Source of the DNA: an uncultured Ruminococcus sp.
GTDB taxonomy: Bacteria > Bacillota > Clostridia > Oscillospirales > Ruminococcaceae
Direction of reading: 5' to 3'
Assembly: GCA_902781565.1 (NCBI GenBank)
Contig: CACZJT010000008.1
Location: 1 to 64,000 of the forward strand
Length of the DNA stretch: 64,000 bases
Below the pieces are notes generated by a model. That model saw nothing but the letters and a program-made list of their open reading frames with translations. It searched no databases and had not been told where the DNA came from. The position numbers and the translations under genes are program-made. Positions 1-8,857 of this stretch are shown in pieces. Within the stretch, counting starts at the first letter, position 1. Each line of letters starts with the position of its first letter.

Positions 1-429
1 TCCAGCCGCGCGAGGCTGGCGAGGATTCCTAAGGGCGAGGAGCCCTTAGGCAGGGGAGCGCGAAGCGCGTGGGGGCAGAGCCCCCGTTGCGCCGCAGGCA
101 CAAAAAACACACGTCCCGACAGCACAAAGCCAACCGAGAAAAGCAAGTCCGAAAGTTAAATCGGCGATATCAAATAAAAGCCGATAAGTAAGGGCAGAAA
201 CGAACCGCCCCGCACAAAGTACCGAGAACAGACCGTATCGCCGATTTAATTGCGCGAAAGAGCGTAAGCGATTTTCGTGCAACCCCAAACCTGCCGCAAG
301 GCAGGCGGCACACGCCAAAAAAGGCGGGAGCAAGCCCCCGCCCTACAACGAATCGAGATACAGCGACAATGCAACAAATAATGATCTAATATATATCTAT
401 ATATCTATAATATCGGAAAGATGGTAAAA
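1..429. repeat. Hairpin-rich intergenic element
   Basis: No credible gene is seen here. The first 85 bases hold a chain of short perfect hairpins: 2-19, 28-50 (CCTAAGGG stem), 58-69 (GCGCGAAGCGCG) and 71-85 (GGGGGCAGAGCCCCC). Bases 235-306 form a repeat unit bounded by GTATCGCCGATTTAATT and CCTGCCGCAAGGCAGGC; a reverse-complement copy with a different middle lies at 27376-27465. The motif AAATCGGCGAT also occurs at about 157-168. The last 60 bases are AT-rich and should contain the promoter of the next gene, though no clear -35/-10 pair is visible. Confidence 0.6.
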
Positions 430-3201
430 ATGGAAAAGAAAAAAAATGACAACAAACAAGCTCCCGCAGGGAATGTCCTGCGGAAATACCTCCCCGTTAT
501 CATCGCCCCTCTCGCAGTGATGGCGGTGGTTTTCTTTGTGTATTGGCAGTACGGCTTCTACCCCTTCGGTACACGTACTATCGCATGGGCTGATATGAAC
601 CAGCAGGTCGTGCCGCTCCTGTGCCAGTTCAAGGATATCCTTGAGGGCAACGGCACGAACGGTATGTTCCTCAGCTTCAAGAACTCATCGGGCATGAACT
701 TCTGGGGCGTGTTCTTCTTCTTCCTGTCAAGCCCCCTCTCCCTGCTCGTGGTCTTTGTCCGAAAACAGGATATGCTCATATTCATGAATATCCTCGTTGT
801 CGTCAAAATGATGATAAGCGCCGCTACAGCCTGCTTCTACTTTATCCGAAGCAGAATGAAATTCTCCCTCGGGACTGTCGAGCTCACACTGCTGGGCTTC
901 ATTTACGCCGTATGCGGTTATACCATGCTGTTCTATCAGAACATCATATGGCTCGACGTGATGTACCTCTTCCCGCTCCTGCTGCTCTCCCTCGAAAAAC
1001 TCCTCGACCGCAAAAAGGGTTCGCCTGTTCCCTATACACTCCTTATGGCGGCTATGGTCACGGTCAATTATTACTTAGGTTATATGATAGTCGTGTTCGT
1101 GCTGCTCTTCATGGGCGTTTACGCGATAATGATGATAAAGGGCAGGCAGGAAACAAAGTCGGGCGCTTTCGCGGATTTCCTTATCGGCTCGGGCATCGCG
1201 GCGCTTCTGTCTGCGGTCGTATGGCTCCCCAGCTTCATGCAGTACCTCACCTCGGGACGCAAGACCTCCCTCTACGATAACCTACGCTCGGGCGAATTCA
1301 TCACCGATTACAAGACCGTCTACCCCGTCATGATATGCTCGGCGGTAATGCTGATGCTCGCATTCATCGGAGCAAGGCTCATGAACAAAGACCCGAAGCT
1401 CCCCGAACGCGAACGCGCCCTCCGCAGACACAGCCTTATCATGACGGCACTAATGCTCGTGCCTATCTTCATTGAGCCCATAAACAAGATGTGGCACACG
1501 GGGAGCTATATGGCTTTCCCCTCCCGCTACGGCTTCATCACCGTATTCATGGTAATGACCCTCGCCGCCCGCGGTCTTTCCGCGGAGCACAGATACGGCG
1601 GCGATAAGCTCAACTGCATGATATGGACAGCCGAGGGCATAGTCGTCATCGCCATGTACGGCTACCTTACCGCGAAATTCATCAATATCTCCATAGATGA
1701 TATCTCCGCTTACACACAGGGCTTGAACGGCACCGAGTATTCCTTCAAGGGCTTCATGCGCCTGCTGCTCATAGGGCTCCTGATATGCGTATCGGTATAC
1801 ATCACCTACCGCAAGGGCTTTATACCAAAGAAGATATTCCTTTTCCTGCTGGCTTTCCTCACCTTCTTTGAAACTGCCAACAATGCCCATATCTACATGA
1901 CATCTTCGGGGATAGAGAGCGAGGACACCTACGCATTACAGCGGGAGATAACGAAGCTCTCCGACCGCATCGAGGACGACAGCTTCTACCGTGTCAAGAC
2001 CAATGCAAAGATATTCGACTACAACATGATAGGCGCCATGAACTACGATTCCATAGGCTCTTATACATCACTCAACGACCAGGACTACCTGTTTACCATG
2101 AAGCGCCTCGGATATACCTCCGTGTGGATGGAGATAGGCACCTGCGGCGGTACGGAGCTTACGGACTCCATGCTCAGCATAGGCTACCGCATAGACCACG
2201 ACAAGCGCTCCGACACTATCTTCAATCTCGGCTCTTACAATATAAATAAGCTCCCCGACAAGCTGCCCCTCGGTATCTGCCTTGAGCCCTCGGCGCTCCC
2301 CGCAGAAAAGGATATCCCCGAGGAGCTTGACCGCGCGGGCGTGCAGAGTTACCTCTCGCAGACCCTTTTCGGCGAGGACATGATAGAACGCTTCGAGCCC
2401 GACGAGGGCGAATACGCTCTGACCGACGAGGGAAAATACAGCATTTCCGAGGACGATATTTTCGTCTACCGCATACACGTTGACGGAAGAAAGACCCTCT
2501 ATTTCGACTGCTTCGACCGCCTTTCCACCGACCTTTCCGAGGAGCAGTACGAGAGCTTTTTAGTACAGGCGAACGGCAAGACAATAAGCAAGGCGTACCC
2601 GTTCTCCAAGGAGAACGGTGTCCTGAAGCTCGGGACGTTCAAGGACGAGAACGTTATAATACAGCTCACGGCATTGCAGGACGTAGAGTGCAGGTCCTTC
2701 GGCATATTCTCCCTCGACACCGAAGCGCTTCACAATGCTGTTTCCGAAACGCAAGCCTGCGATCTTCACGAGATAAAGAACGGCGCGGAGGGCACTGCCG
2801 ATCTCGATTCCCCAAAGACAGTCCTGCTGTCCATACCCTACAACGAGGGCTTCACCGTCACCGTGAACGGCGAGAGTGTGAGCTACCGCGAGGTGCTTTC
2901 GAGCTTCATGGCGTTCGACCTCCCCGCAGGACACAGCGACATAAAGATATCCTTCCGACCCCGCGGCTTCACGGGCGGGCTGATAATGAGCGCGGCAGGC
3001 GTCCTCGCGTTCGCGGCGTTCGTCCTGTTCACGAAGCGCAGAAAGCTCCCCGACGTCCACGAAGCCACTGACGAAAAGAAAGCGTTCACCTATCGGGTAG
3101 GCTGTTATCTGACGGCGGCATTCGGGATAATGATATTCCTGCTGGTATACGTAATGCCTATACTGCTCAATATCCTGTTCTGGAAGCCCGAAAAGAAGTG
3201 A
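430..3201 (+). CDS. YfhO-family large membrane protein (predicted glycosyltransferase-like)
   Basis: A polytopic protein of about 923 residues. Roughly the first 480 residues are a dozen or so hydrophobic segments of the GT-C-like YfhO type, with the early acidic motif FGTRTIAWADMNQQ. A mostly soluble extracytoplasmic region follows (about 490-850), then two more membrane segments at the C-terminus. YfhO of Bacillus subtilis takes part in lipoteichoic acid glycosylation; a similar cell-envelope role is inferred. ATG 430 is preferred over ATG 421 because the GGAAAG at 415-420 is nine bases from 430 but touches 421. It stands alone between two intergenic gaps. Confidence 0.8.
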   Translation: MEKKKNDNKQAPAGNVLRKYLPVIIAPLAVMAVVFFVYWQYGFYPFGTRTIAWADMNQQVVPLLCQFKDILEGNGTNGMFLSFKNSSGMNFWGVFFFFLSSPLSLLVVFVRKQDMLIFMNILVVVKMMISAATACFYFIRSRMKFSLGTVELTLLGFIYAVCGYTMLFYQNIIWLDVMYLFPLLLLSLEKLLDRKKGSPVPYTLLMAAMVTVNYYLGYMIVVFVLLFMGVYAIMMIKGRQETKSGAFADFLIGSGIAALLSAVVWLPSFMQYLTSGRKTSLYDNLRSGEFITDYKTVYPVMICSAVMLMLAFIGARLMNKDPKLPERERALRRHSLIMTALMLVPIFIEPINKMWHTGSYMAFPSRYGFITVFMVMTLAARGLSAEHRYGGDKLNCMIWTAEGIVVIAMYGYLTAKFINISIDDISAYTQGLNGTEYSFKGFMRLLLIGLLICVSVYITYRKGFIPKKIFLFLLAFLTFFETANNAHIYMTSSGIESEDTYALQREITKLSDRIEDDSFYRVKTNAKIFDYNMIGAMNYDSIGSYTSLNDQDYLFTMKRLGYTSVWMEIGTCGGTELTDSMLSIGYRIDHDKRSDTIFNLGSYNINKLPDKLPLGICLEPSALPAEKDIPEELDRAGVQSYLSQTLFGEDMIERFEPDEGEYALTDEGKYSISEDDIFVYRIHVDGRKTLYFDCFDRLSTDLSEEQYESFLVQANGKTISKAYPFSKENGVLKLGTFKDENVIIQLTALQDVECRSFGIFSLDTEALHNAVSETQACDLHEIKNGAEGTADLDSPKTVLLSIPYNEGFTVTVNGESVSYREVLSSFMAFDLPAGHSDIKISFRPRGFTGGLIMSAAGVLAFAAFVLFTKRRKLPDVHEATDEKKAFTYRVGCYLTAAFGIMIFLLVYVMPILLNILFWKPEKK

Positions 3202-3305
3202 TCATTACAGACCGCTACGGCTACAATTTTACGGTCATTTGTTAAATAAACTACAGATCAAATACAAAACGTAGCTTATACTACAAAATACGGAAAAATT
3301 GTCTG

Positions 3306-3334
3306 TTGCAATTCTTCAAAAAATGTGGTATCAT
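3306..3334 (+). promoter_or_regulatory. Promoter of the GG-leader LysM gene
   Basis: TTGCAA (3306-3311), a 17-base spacer and TATCAT (3329-3334) form a sigma-A-like promoter about 60 bases upstream of the ATG at 3397. Confidence 0.6.
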
Positions 3335-3396
3335 ATAATCACGGAAGGGGAAAACAAAGCAAGTCCCCAAATAATGAAACAAAGGAGAAGATCATT

Positions 3397-3666
3397 ATGA
3401 GTGACGTAATCAATGTAAACGAACTGGAGCAGGTAGCAGGCGGTATCGCAAACCCCGACGAGGAGTTGTACATCACCAAGCAGGGCGACACCCTCTGGGG
3501 CATCGCTCAGGAAAGACATACCACAGTGAACGCTCTCTTCGAGAGAAACAAGAGAGAGATCAAGGAGTGGGTACATAAAATGCTGAAGAAGACCCTCCCC
3601 AATGAATCGGATTACATGAACTATCTCTGGATAGGAGAGAAGCTCTACGTTCCCAAGAAGAGATAA
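3397..3666 (+). CDS. Small LysM protein with double-glycine leader
   Basis: An 89-residue protein. Residues 1-16 (MSDVINVNELEQVAGG) look like the leader of class II bacteriocins and related peptides cut after Gly-Gly by C39-peptidase ABC transporters. The remainder is one LysM-like domain: it opens with YITKQGDTLWGIAQE, has an extended basic middle and ends with LWIGEKLYVPKK. LysM domains bind peptidoglycan N-acetylglucosamine. ATG 3397 follows AAAGGAG at 3381-3387 by nine bases, and an upstream in-frame GTG would bury the leader. No C39 transporter is adjacent. It is inferred to be an exported wall-binding or signalling peptide; cleavage is not proven. Confidence 0.75.
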   Translation: MSDVINVNELEQVAGGIANPDEELYITKQGDTLWGIAQERHTTVNALFERNKREIKEWVHKMLKKTLPNESDYMNYLWIGEKLYVPKKR

Positions 3667-3745
3667 CAGATCAAAGAGATGAGACAACCGTCCCCGTTTC
3701 CGAAAGGTCACGGGGACGTGATCTTGTTTGAATATAAATCGTATA

Positions 3746-3775
3746 AAAAGGCGTATCCCGCAGGATACGCCTTTT
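3746..3775. terminator. Bidirectional terminator between the LysM gene and fucO
   Basis: A 13-bp perfect stem (AAAAGGCGTATCC / GGATACGCCTTTT, loop CGCA) has A and T runs on its two sides, so it can end both convergent transcripts. A second, weaker hairpin (CGTCCCC / GGGGACG) lies at about 3689-3719. Confidence 0.8.
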
Positions 3776-3779
3776 CTTA

Positions 3780-4928
3780 TCAGAACGCTTTCTTGTATAT
3801 CTCCAGAATAGACTCTACGGTGCAGGGACGGGGGTTACCGCCCGTGCATACGTCCGCAAATGCGGATTCGGACAGCGCCTGCAAGTCCTCCTCCTTGACG
3901 CCTATCTCGCGGAGCTTCTCGGGAATGCCTACGTCCTTCGAGAGCTGCCTTACCGCGTCAACGGCGGCTTTCCTGTATGCCGCCTGATCCATGCCCGTCG
4001 TGTCAACGCCCATAGCCTCGGCGATGTACTTGAACTTCTCGCCCGTGTAGTCCGCATTGTACTCCATTACATAGGGGAGCAGAACGGCGTTCGCTATGCC
4101 GTGAGGGGTGTCATAGAAGGCTCCGAGCGGGTGAGCCATGCCGTGTACTACGCCCAGACCAACGTTCGAGAAGCCCATTCCCGCAACGTACTGACCGAGA
4201 GCCATGCCCTCTCTGCCCTCGGGGTCGTTCTCTACCGCCTTGCGGAGCGACCTGCCTATTATCTCAATGGCTTTGAGGTGCATCATGTCCGTAAGCTCCC
4301 AAGCCGCAAGGGTCGTGTAGCCCTCGATAGCGTGGGTCAGAGCGTCCATGCCCGTCGAAGCGGTCAAGCCCTTCGGCATCGAGGACATCATATCGCTGTC
4401 TATCACCGCAACGATCGGGATATCGTGAGGGTCAACGCACACGAACTTGCGCTTTTTCTCCTCATCGGTTATAACGTAATTTATCGTGACCTCAGCCGCC
4501 GTGCCCGCGGTTGTGGGGACTGCTATGATAGGCACGCAGGGGTTCTTTGTGTCCGCAACGCCTTCGAGGGAGGTGACATCTGCGAACTCGGGGTTATTGA
4601 TGATTATACCTATAGCCTTGGCGGTGTCCATAGCCGAGCCGCCGCCCACGGCAACGATGGAATCCGCGCCCGCCTTCTTGAAAGCCTCTATGCCGTTCTT
4701 GACAACGCCGACGGTGGGGTTAGCCTTGACGTCGGAGAATACCTCATAGGGATGACCCGCCTGTTCGAGCAGGGCGGTGACTTTCTGCGTAACGTTGAAT
4801 TTCAGCAGATCGGGGTCGGTGACTACGAGCGTCTTTTTAAAGGCGCGTTTCTTTATCTCGTTTACGACCTCGGCAATGGAGCCTGCGCCGAAATACGATG
4901 TTTCATTAAGGATCATTCTGTTAGCCAT
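3780..4928 (-). CDS. fucO: Lactaldehyde reductase, iron-containing alcohol dehydrogenase
   Basis: A 382-residue group III metal-dependent alcohol dehydrogenase that reduces L-lactaldehyde to 1,2-propanediol with NADH during anaerobic fucose or rhamnose breakdown. It resembles Escherichia coli FucO over its full length, starting with MANRMILNET. The nucleotide-binding glycine stretch is at 95-98 (GGGS). Metal ligands are Asp195, His199, His262 and His276, matching FucO Asp196, His200, His263 and His277. The length equals that of FucO. It is monocistronic, with its own promoter and a shared terminator. No fucose or rhamnose genes are adjacent, so the physiological aldehyde is inferred. Confidence 0.9.
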   Translation of the reverse strand: MANRMILNETSYFGAGSIAEVVNEIKKRAFKKTLVVTDPDLLKFNVTQKVTALLEQAGHPYEVFSDVKANPTVGVVKNGIEAFKKAGADSIVAVGGGSAMDTAKAIGIIINNPEFADVTSLEGVADTKNPCVPIIAVPTTAGTAAEVTINYVITDEEKKRKFVCVDPHDIPIVAVIDSDMMSSMPKGLTASTGMDALTHAIEGYTTLAAWELTDMMHLKAIEIIGRSLRKAVENDPEGREGMALGQYVAGMGFSNVGLGVVHGMAHPLGAFYDTPHGIANAVLLPYVMEYNADYTGEKFKYIAEAMGVDTTGMDQAAYRKAAVDAVRQLSKDVGIPEKLREIGVKEEDLQALSESAFADVCTGGNPRPCTVESILEIYKKAF

Positions 4929-4978
4929 ACAGCATACAACCTTTCATAGTAAAATAGGTGCGGTAATGCACTGATATT

Positions 4979-5007
4979 ATTATAACATACTTTTGTGAAA
5001 ATTACAA
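4979..5007 (-). promoter_or_regulatory. fucO promoter
   Basis: On the minus strand TTGTAA (5007-5002), a 17-base spacer and TATAAT (4984-4979) lie about 50 bases upstream of the fucO ATG. Confidence 0.7.
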
Positions 5008-5153
5008 GTAAATTTCGGTAATTTTGTATATTTTCTATATCCAATATACAAATTTACAAGGGGTGTTTTTTCCTGTTTTACGAACAAATATCAAAATTTG
5101 TAATATAATTAGTATGATTATATAATATATATAAATAAAATATTTAAAAGGTC

Positions 5154-5182
5154 TTTACAAATCCAAAAAAATGTGCTATAAT
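5154..5182 (+). promoter_or_regulatory. prmA promoter
   Basis: TTTACA (5154-5159), a 17-base spacer and TATAAT (5177-5182) lie about 45 bases upstream of the prmA start. Confidence 0.7.
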
Positions 5183-5229
5183 AATATCATAACAAATGTT
5201 AATAGTACAACTTTAAAGGAATGATAACT

Positions 5230-6198
5230 TTGGAATGGGCTGAGATAGTCATTTATACTTCTACGGAGGGCATTGAGCCGCTTACGGCGGAGCTTATCGC
5301 TCTCGGGATAACGGGATTCGTCATAAGGGACTCCAAGGACTTCGAGGACTTTCTCGAAAACAAGACGGGAAACTGGGACTACATAGACGATGACCTCATG
5401 GGACTGAAAGACTGCGAGACTGCCGTGACGGTGTATCTCCCCCGCGACACGGGCGGCGCGGAGCTGTGGAACGCGGCGAAGTCCGCGATAGAGCGCCTGA
5501 AAGCGGGCGACACGGAGGGAAGGTTCGGAAGGCTCGAAACGGAGATGAAGAATATCCGCGACGAGGACTGGGCGAACAACTGGAAGCAGTATTTCAAGCC
5601 TATAGAGATAGGCGAAAGACTGCTGATAAAGCCCTCGTGGGAGGCTGTACCGCAAGGGTGCGAAAGGAAGATACTGGAGATAGACCCCGCTTCGAGCTTC
5701 GGGACGGGTCAGCACAACACTACCCGCCTGTGTCTGGAGCTTATCGAGCGGCACATCTCCGAGGGCGACAAGGTGCTCGACCTCGGCTGCGGGAGCGGGA
5801 TACTTTCGGTGGGGGCTATGCTCCTCGGGGCGGGTCGGATAAAAGCCGCCGACATCACCGATGACAGCATACGGATAACGCGGGAAAACCTGATAAAGAA
5901 CGGTTTCGGCGAGGAGAGCTTCGAGGTATACGAGGGCGACATCACATCGAGCGGGCGGCTTCGGGAGAAGATAGGCGGCGGCTTCGATCTTGTGTGTGCA
6001 AACATCGTGGCGGACGTACTGATCGCCATGAGCCCGTATTTCGGGGAGTTTTTGAAGCCCGAAGGAAAGCTCATAATATCGGGGATAATAGATGACAGAC
6101 TGGACGAAGTGCTTGAAAAAGTAAAGAGCGAGGGCTTTGAACTGAAAGAGCAAAATAACCTCGATGACTGGAACGCGGCGTATTTCGTAAAGAAATGA
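5230..6198 (+). CDS. prmA: Ribosomal protein L11 methyltransferase
   Basis: About 322 residues. PrmA trimethylates lysines and the N-terminus of ribosomal protein L11 using S-adenosylmethionine. An N-terminal L11-recognition domain is followed by a Rossmann methyltransferase domain with the SAM motif DLGCGSG at about 184-190 and the ANIVAD motif near residue 260. TTG 5230 is preferred to ATG 5221: AAAGGA ends at 5220, nine bases before the TTG but touching the ATG, and the resulting N-terminus MEWAEI matches the family's MKWxEI. It sits alone behind its own promoter. Confidence 0.9.
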   Translation: MEWAEIVIYTSTEGIEPLTAELIALGITGFVIRDSKDFEDFLENKTGNWDYIDDDLMGLKDCETAVTVYLPRDTGGAELWNAAKSAIERLKAGDTEGRFGRLETEMKNIRDEDWANNWKQYFKPIEIGERLLIKPSWEAVPQGCERKILEIDPASSFGTGQHNTTRLCLELIERHISEGDKVLDLGCGSGILSVGAMLLGAGRIKAADITDDSIRITRENLIKNGFGEESFEVYEGDITSSGRLREKIGGGFDLVCANIVADVLIAMSPYFGEFLKPEGKLIISGIIDDRLDEVLEKVKSEGFELKEQNNLDDWNAAYFVKK

Positions 6199-6238
6199 TC
6201 GTAATACATCTGTTATCGTATTGCATAGATTTCTGTAG

Positions 6239-6350
6239 GGTCGGGGCTTGCCCCGACCTCGGATAACCACACACGTTACGTTTCAAATGGACAAGGTAAC
6301 GCTTTTAAAGCAGGAAGGCGGGGCAAGCCCTGTACGAACATAGTTCGTAC
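6239..6350. repeat. Intergenic hairpin elements between prmA and the PII-like gene
   Basis: Perfect hairpins GGTCGGGGCTTGCCCCGACC (6239-6258) and GTACGAAC / GTTCGTAC (about 6332-6350) lie in an otherwise featureless gap (6199-6472). The sequence TGCGACCCCACCCAAATCCGCCG near 6390 weakly resembles the dispersed repeat at 235-306. The first hairpin may also end the prmA transcript. Confidence 0.5.
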
Positions 6351-6472
6351 CCCCCCTACACCGTACTAATGCAAAGAAATACGCATTTTGTGCGACCCCA
6401 CCCAAATCCGCCGTCAATTCAGGCACAAAACACGCAAATCATTTTTATTCATAAAAGAAAGGATCTGATAAT

Positions 6473-6814
6473 ATGCAGGCAATATTTTTGGTACTGAAGC
6501 AGGTTGAGCTGGTCGATAGGATCATGTCCTCACTTGCCAACGCGGGGATACACGGAGCTACCGCCATAGACTCGGCAGGTATGGCTAAGTCGCTTACAAA
6601 GCTCAATGAGAACATCGCTATGGTACAGCTTCTCCGCGGGATACTCTCGGGGGAGGACGACTCGCATAAATCCAAGACCCTTTTCGTTATAGTAAAGGAA
6701 GAACAGGTCGAGGACGTCAAGAGCGCCATCAAGAACGTCACGGGCGACCTCTCAAAGCCCAACGCGGGCATTATGTTCGGAGTACCCGTCAGCTTCGTGG
6801 AGGGTCTTTCGTAA
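6473..6814 (+). CDS. PII-like small protein
   Basis: A 113-residue protein beginning MQAIFLVLKQVELVDRIM, with an alternating beta-alpha-beta pattern like the PII/CutA ferredoxin-like fold. A central variable loop (about 53-67) takes the place of a T-loop, and the end GIMFGVPVSFVEG resembles PII-like proteins of Clostridia. Classical PII proteins bind ATP, 2-oxoglutarate or other nucleotides to report cell status. No amtB or glnA lies nearby, so its ligand is unknown. AAAGGA lies ten bases before the ATG. The next hairpin ends the transcript. The fold assignment is by pattern only. Confidence 0.6.
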   Translation: MQAIFLVLKQVELVDRIMSSLANAGIHGATAIDSAGMAKSLTKLNENIAMVQLLRGILSGEDDSHKSKTLFVIVKEEQVEDVKSAIKNVTGDLSKPNAGIMFGVPVSFVEGLS

Positions 6815-6848
6815 AAAGGCTCGGCTTATCGTACTTATCGTAATTATT

Positions 6849-6886
6849 CTCCCGTATGCCACCTTCGGCATATCGGGAGTTTTTTG
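6849..6886 (+). terminator. Terminator after the PII-like gene
   Basis: CTCCCGTATGCC pairs with GGCATATCGGGAG (one bulge), followed by six T. Confidence 0.8.
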
Positions 6887-7028
6887 TTTGCTTTTACGAA
6901 ATCGTTTAATACTTTTCATGTTGATTTTATAACTTATCATTGTTAATAAATTGTGCAGATAGCTCAATGACCATACGAATATATTAACAAAATCAGCACA
7001 ATGACAAAAAGAAAATTCTCGATTATCA

Positions 7029-7057
7029 TTGACATTTTGCAATAAGGGTGTTACAAT
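7029..7057 (+). promoter_or_regulatory. Promoter of the ABC exporter operon
   Basis: TTGACA (7029-7034), 17 bases, TACAAT (7052-7057). Upstream, TCATTGTTAATAAATTGTGC (about 6938-6957) and its partly inverted counterpart near 6984-7004 could be a regulator site; this is weak. Confidence 0.65.
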
Positions 7058-7093
7058 AATAAAAGTTTTTTAACCTGCAAAGGAGTGATATAG

Positions 7094-8857
7094 ATGTTCC
7101 AGCTCCAATGGCTTTGGCATAATCTTAAAGGCTACAGAAAAATATATATCATCGCACTGTGCCTGTCCCTTGTGTGCAACGCCCTGCACCTCACCACACC
7201 GTATTTCAGCTCGCGGATAGTTGACGAATACCTCACCGCGGGGGACGCCCTCGACAAGATACAGAACGACCGTCACGGGCTCATAATGCTCCTCGTGGGA
7301 ATGCTGGGCTTCACTCTCATACGGACGGTCTGTCAGTACGCCTGCAACATGACCTACGAATACTCTTCACAGGGCATGATATACCGCATGAGGAACCACC
7401 TTTTCCGCAAGGTGCAGAATCAGGATATGGAGTTCTACGACAAGCACCGAACGGGTGACCTCATGACGCGGCTAACGGGCGACCTCGACATGGTGCGCCA
7501 TGTGGTGTCGTGGGTGTTCAAGGGCATAGTCGAATCCCTGTCCCTGTTCACCGCTTCAATGGTGTATTTCTTTATCATAAACCCGAAAATGGCGCTCATG
7601 CTCCTTGCGGTCACGCCTTTCATCTTCGCTATGACCTTCGTGTTCAGAAAGGTCGCGGGTCCAGTGTTCATCCAGCTCAGAGAAAAACTCTCCCGCCTCA
7701 ATACCGACGCACAGGAGAACATCTCGGGAAACCGCGTCGTAAAGGCTTTCGCCCGCGAAGGGTACGAGATAGAGAAGTTCCAAAAGGCGAACAGGGAATA
7801 CTCCGCCGCCAACAAGAACGCCGCCCTCATGTGGCTGAAATTCTCGCCGTTCATGGAAACTTTCGCCGACTCGCTCTCTGTCATAATGCTGGTGGGCGGC
7901 GGTATCTTCCTTATCAGGGACGAGATAACTATGGGCGACTATATCGCCATATCGGGGCTTATCTGGGCTATCTCGAACCCCATGCGTCAGCTCGGAATGT
8001 ACGTCAACGACCTGCAAAGATTCATGGCTTCGGCTATGAAGATAATCGAGATATACTACGCCCAGCCCAAGATAGTTGACCGCGATGACGCCATCGACAT
8101 AAACGGCAGGCTCGACGGAGATGTGGAGTTCAGGCACGTTACCTTCCGTTTCGGCGGAAAGACCGTCCTCGATGATGTGTCCTTCAAGGTAAGGGCAGGC
8201 GAGACCGTCGCCATAATGGGCGAAACGGGCTCGGGCAAGACTACCCTCATAAACCTTATCCCCCGCTTCTACGACCCCGACGAGGGCGAGGTGCTGGTGG
8301 ACGGTCTTAACGTCCGTATGCGAAAGCTCTCACAGCTCCGCGGGAATATCGGCATGGCAACGCAGGACGTCCTGCTCTACTCCGACACCATAGACGGTAA
8401 CATAGCCTACGGCGATTCGGATATGCCCGAGGAGGACGTGGTGAAATATGCAAAACTCGCGGCGGCAGATGAGTTCGTCAGGAAAATGCCCGAGGGCTAC
8501 GAAACGCTCATAGGCGAGCGCGGCGTGGGACTTTCGGGCGGTCAGAAACAGCGTATCTCACTTGCGAGAGCGCTTGCTATCCGCCCCGCCCTGCTGATTC
8601 TCGACGATACCACATCGGCGGTGGATATGGAAACAGAGCGGCACATTCAGCAGAGCCTGCGCGACCTCGACTTCCCCTGCACGAAATTCATCATAGCCCA
8701 GCGCATTTCCTCGACCAAGGACGCGGATAAGATAATCGTCCTCGAAAACGGCAGGATAAAGGAAATGGGCACTCACGAGGAGCTTATCCGCTCGGACGGC
8801 TACTACAGAGAGGTCTACGAGCTTCAAAGCGGAAACGCGGCAAAGGAGGCGGTCTGA
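7094..8857 (+). CDS. ABC exporter half-transporter, degenerate-site subunit
   Basis: 587 residues: a six-helix transmembrane domain (about 15-320) followed by an ATPase domain. Walker A GETGSGKTT is near 376 and signature LSGGQ near 480. The Walker B ends in LILDD, so the catalytic Glu is Asp, and the switch histidine is Gln (IIAQR near 535). These two changes mark the degenerate-site subunit of heterodimeric exporters such as TM287/288 and BmrCD. There is no N-terminal C39 peptidase domain, so it is not a peptide-cleaving exporter. Its TGA abuts the ATG of the partner gene. Drug or lipid export is the family expectation; the substrate is unknown. Confidence 0.9.
   Translation: MFQLQWLWHNLKGYRKIYIIALCLSLVCNALHLTTPYFSSRIVDEYLTAGDALDKIQNDRHGLIMLLVGMLGFTLIRTVCQYACNMTYEYSSQGMIYRMRNHLFRKVQNQDMEFYDKHRTGDLMTRLTGDLDMVRHVVSWVFKGIVESLSLFTASMVYFFIINPKMALMLLAVTPFIFAMTFVFRKVAGPVFIQLREKLSRLNTDAQENISGNRVVKAFAREGYEIEKFQKANREYSAANKNAALMWLKFSPFMETFADSLSVIMLVGGGIFLIRDEITMGDYIAISGLIWAISNPMRQLGMYVNDLQRFMASAMKIIEIYYAQPKIVDRDDAIDINGRLDGDVEFRHVTFRFGGKTVLDDVSFKVRAGETVAIMGETGSGKTTLINLIPRFYDPDEGEVLVDGLNVRMRKLSQLRGNIGMATQDVLLYSDTIDGNIAYGDSDMPEEDVVKYAKLAAADEFVRKMPEGYETLIGERGVGLSGGQKQRISLARALAIRPALLILDDTTSAVDMETERHIQQSLRDLDFPCTKFIIAQRISSTKDADKIIVLENGRIKEMGTHEELIRSDGYYREVYELQSGNAAKEAV

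Noticed and set aside
46-333. Minus-strand reading frame of 95 codons in the leading intergenic element
   Set aside because: It runs through the hairpin chain and the dispersed repeat, has no ribosome site and resembles no protein.
4101-4949. Long plus-strand frame antisense to fucO
   Set aside because: A shadow of a well-supported gene; the many long antisense frames here come from codon bias. The same applies opposite gyrA, gyrB, xylB, hydF and the cellulase.
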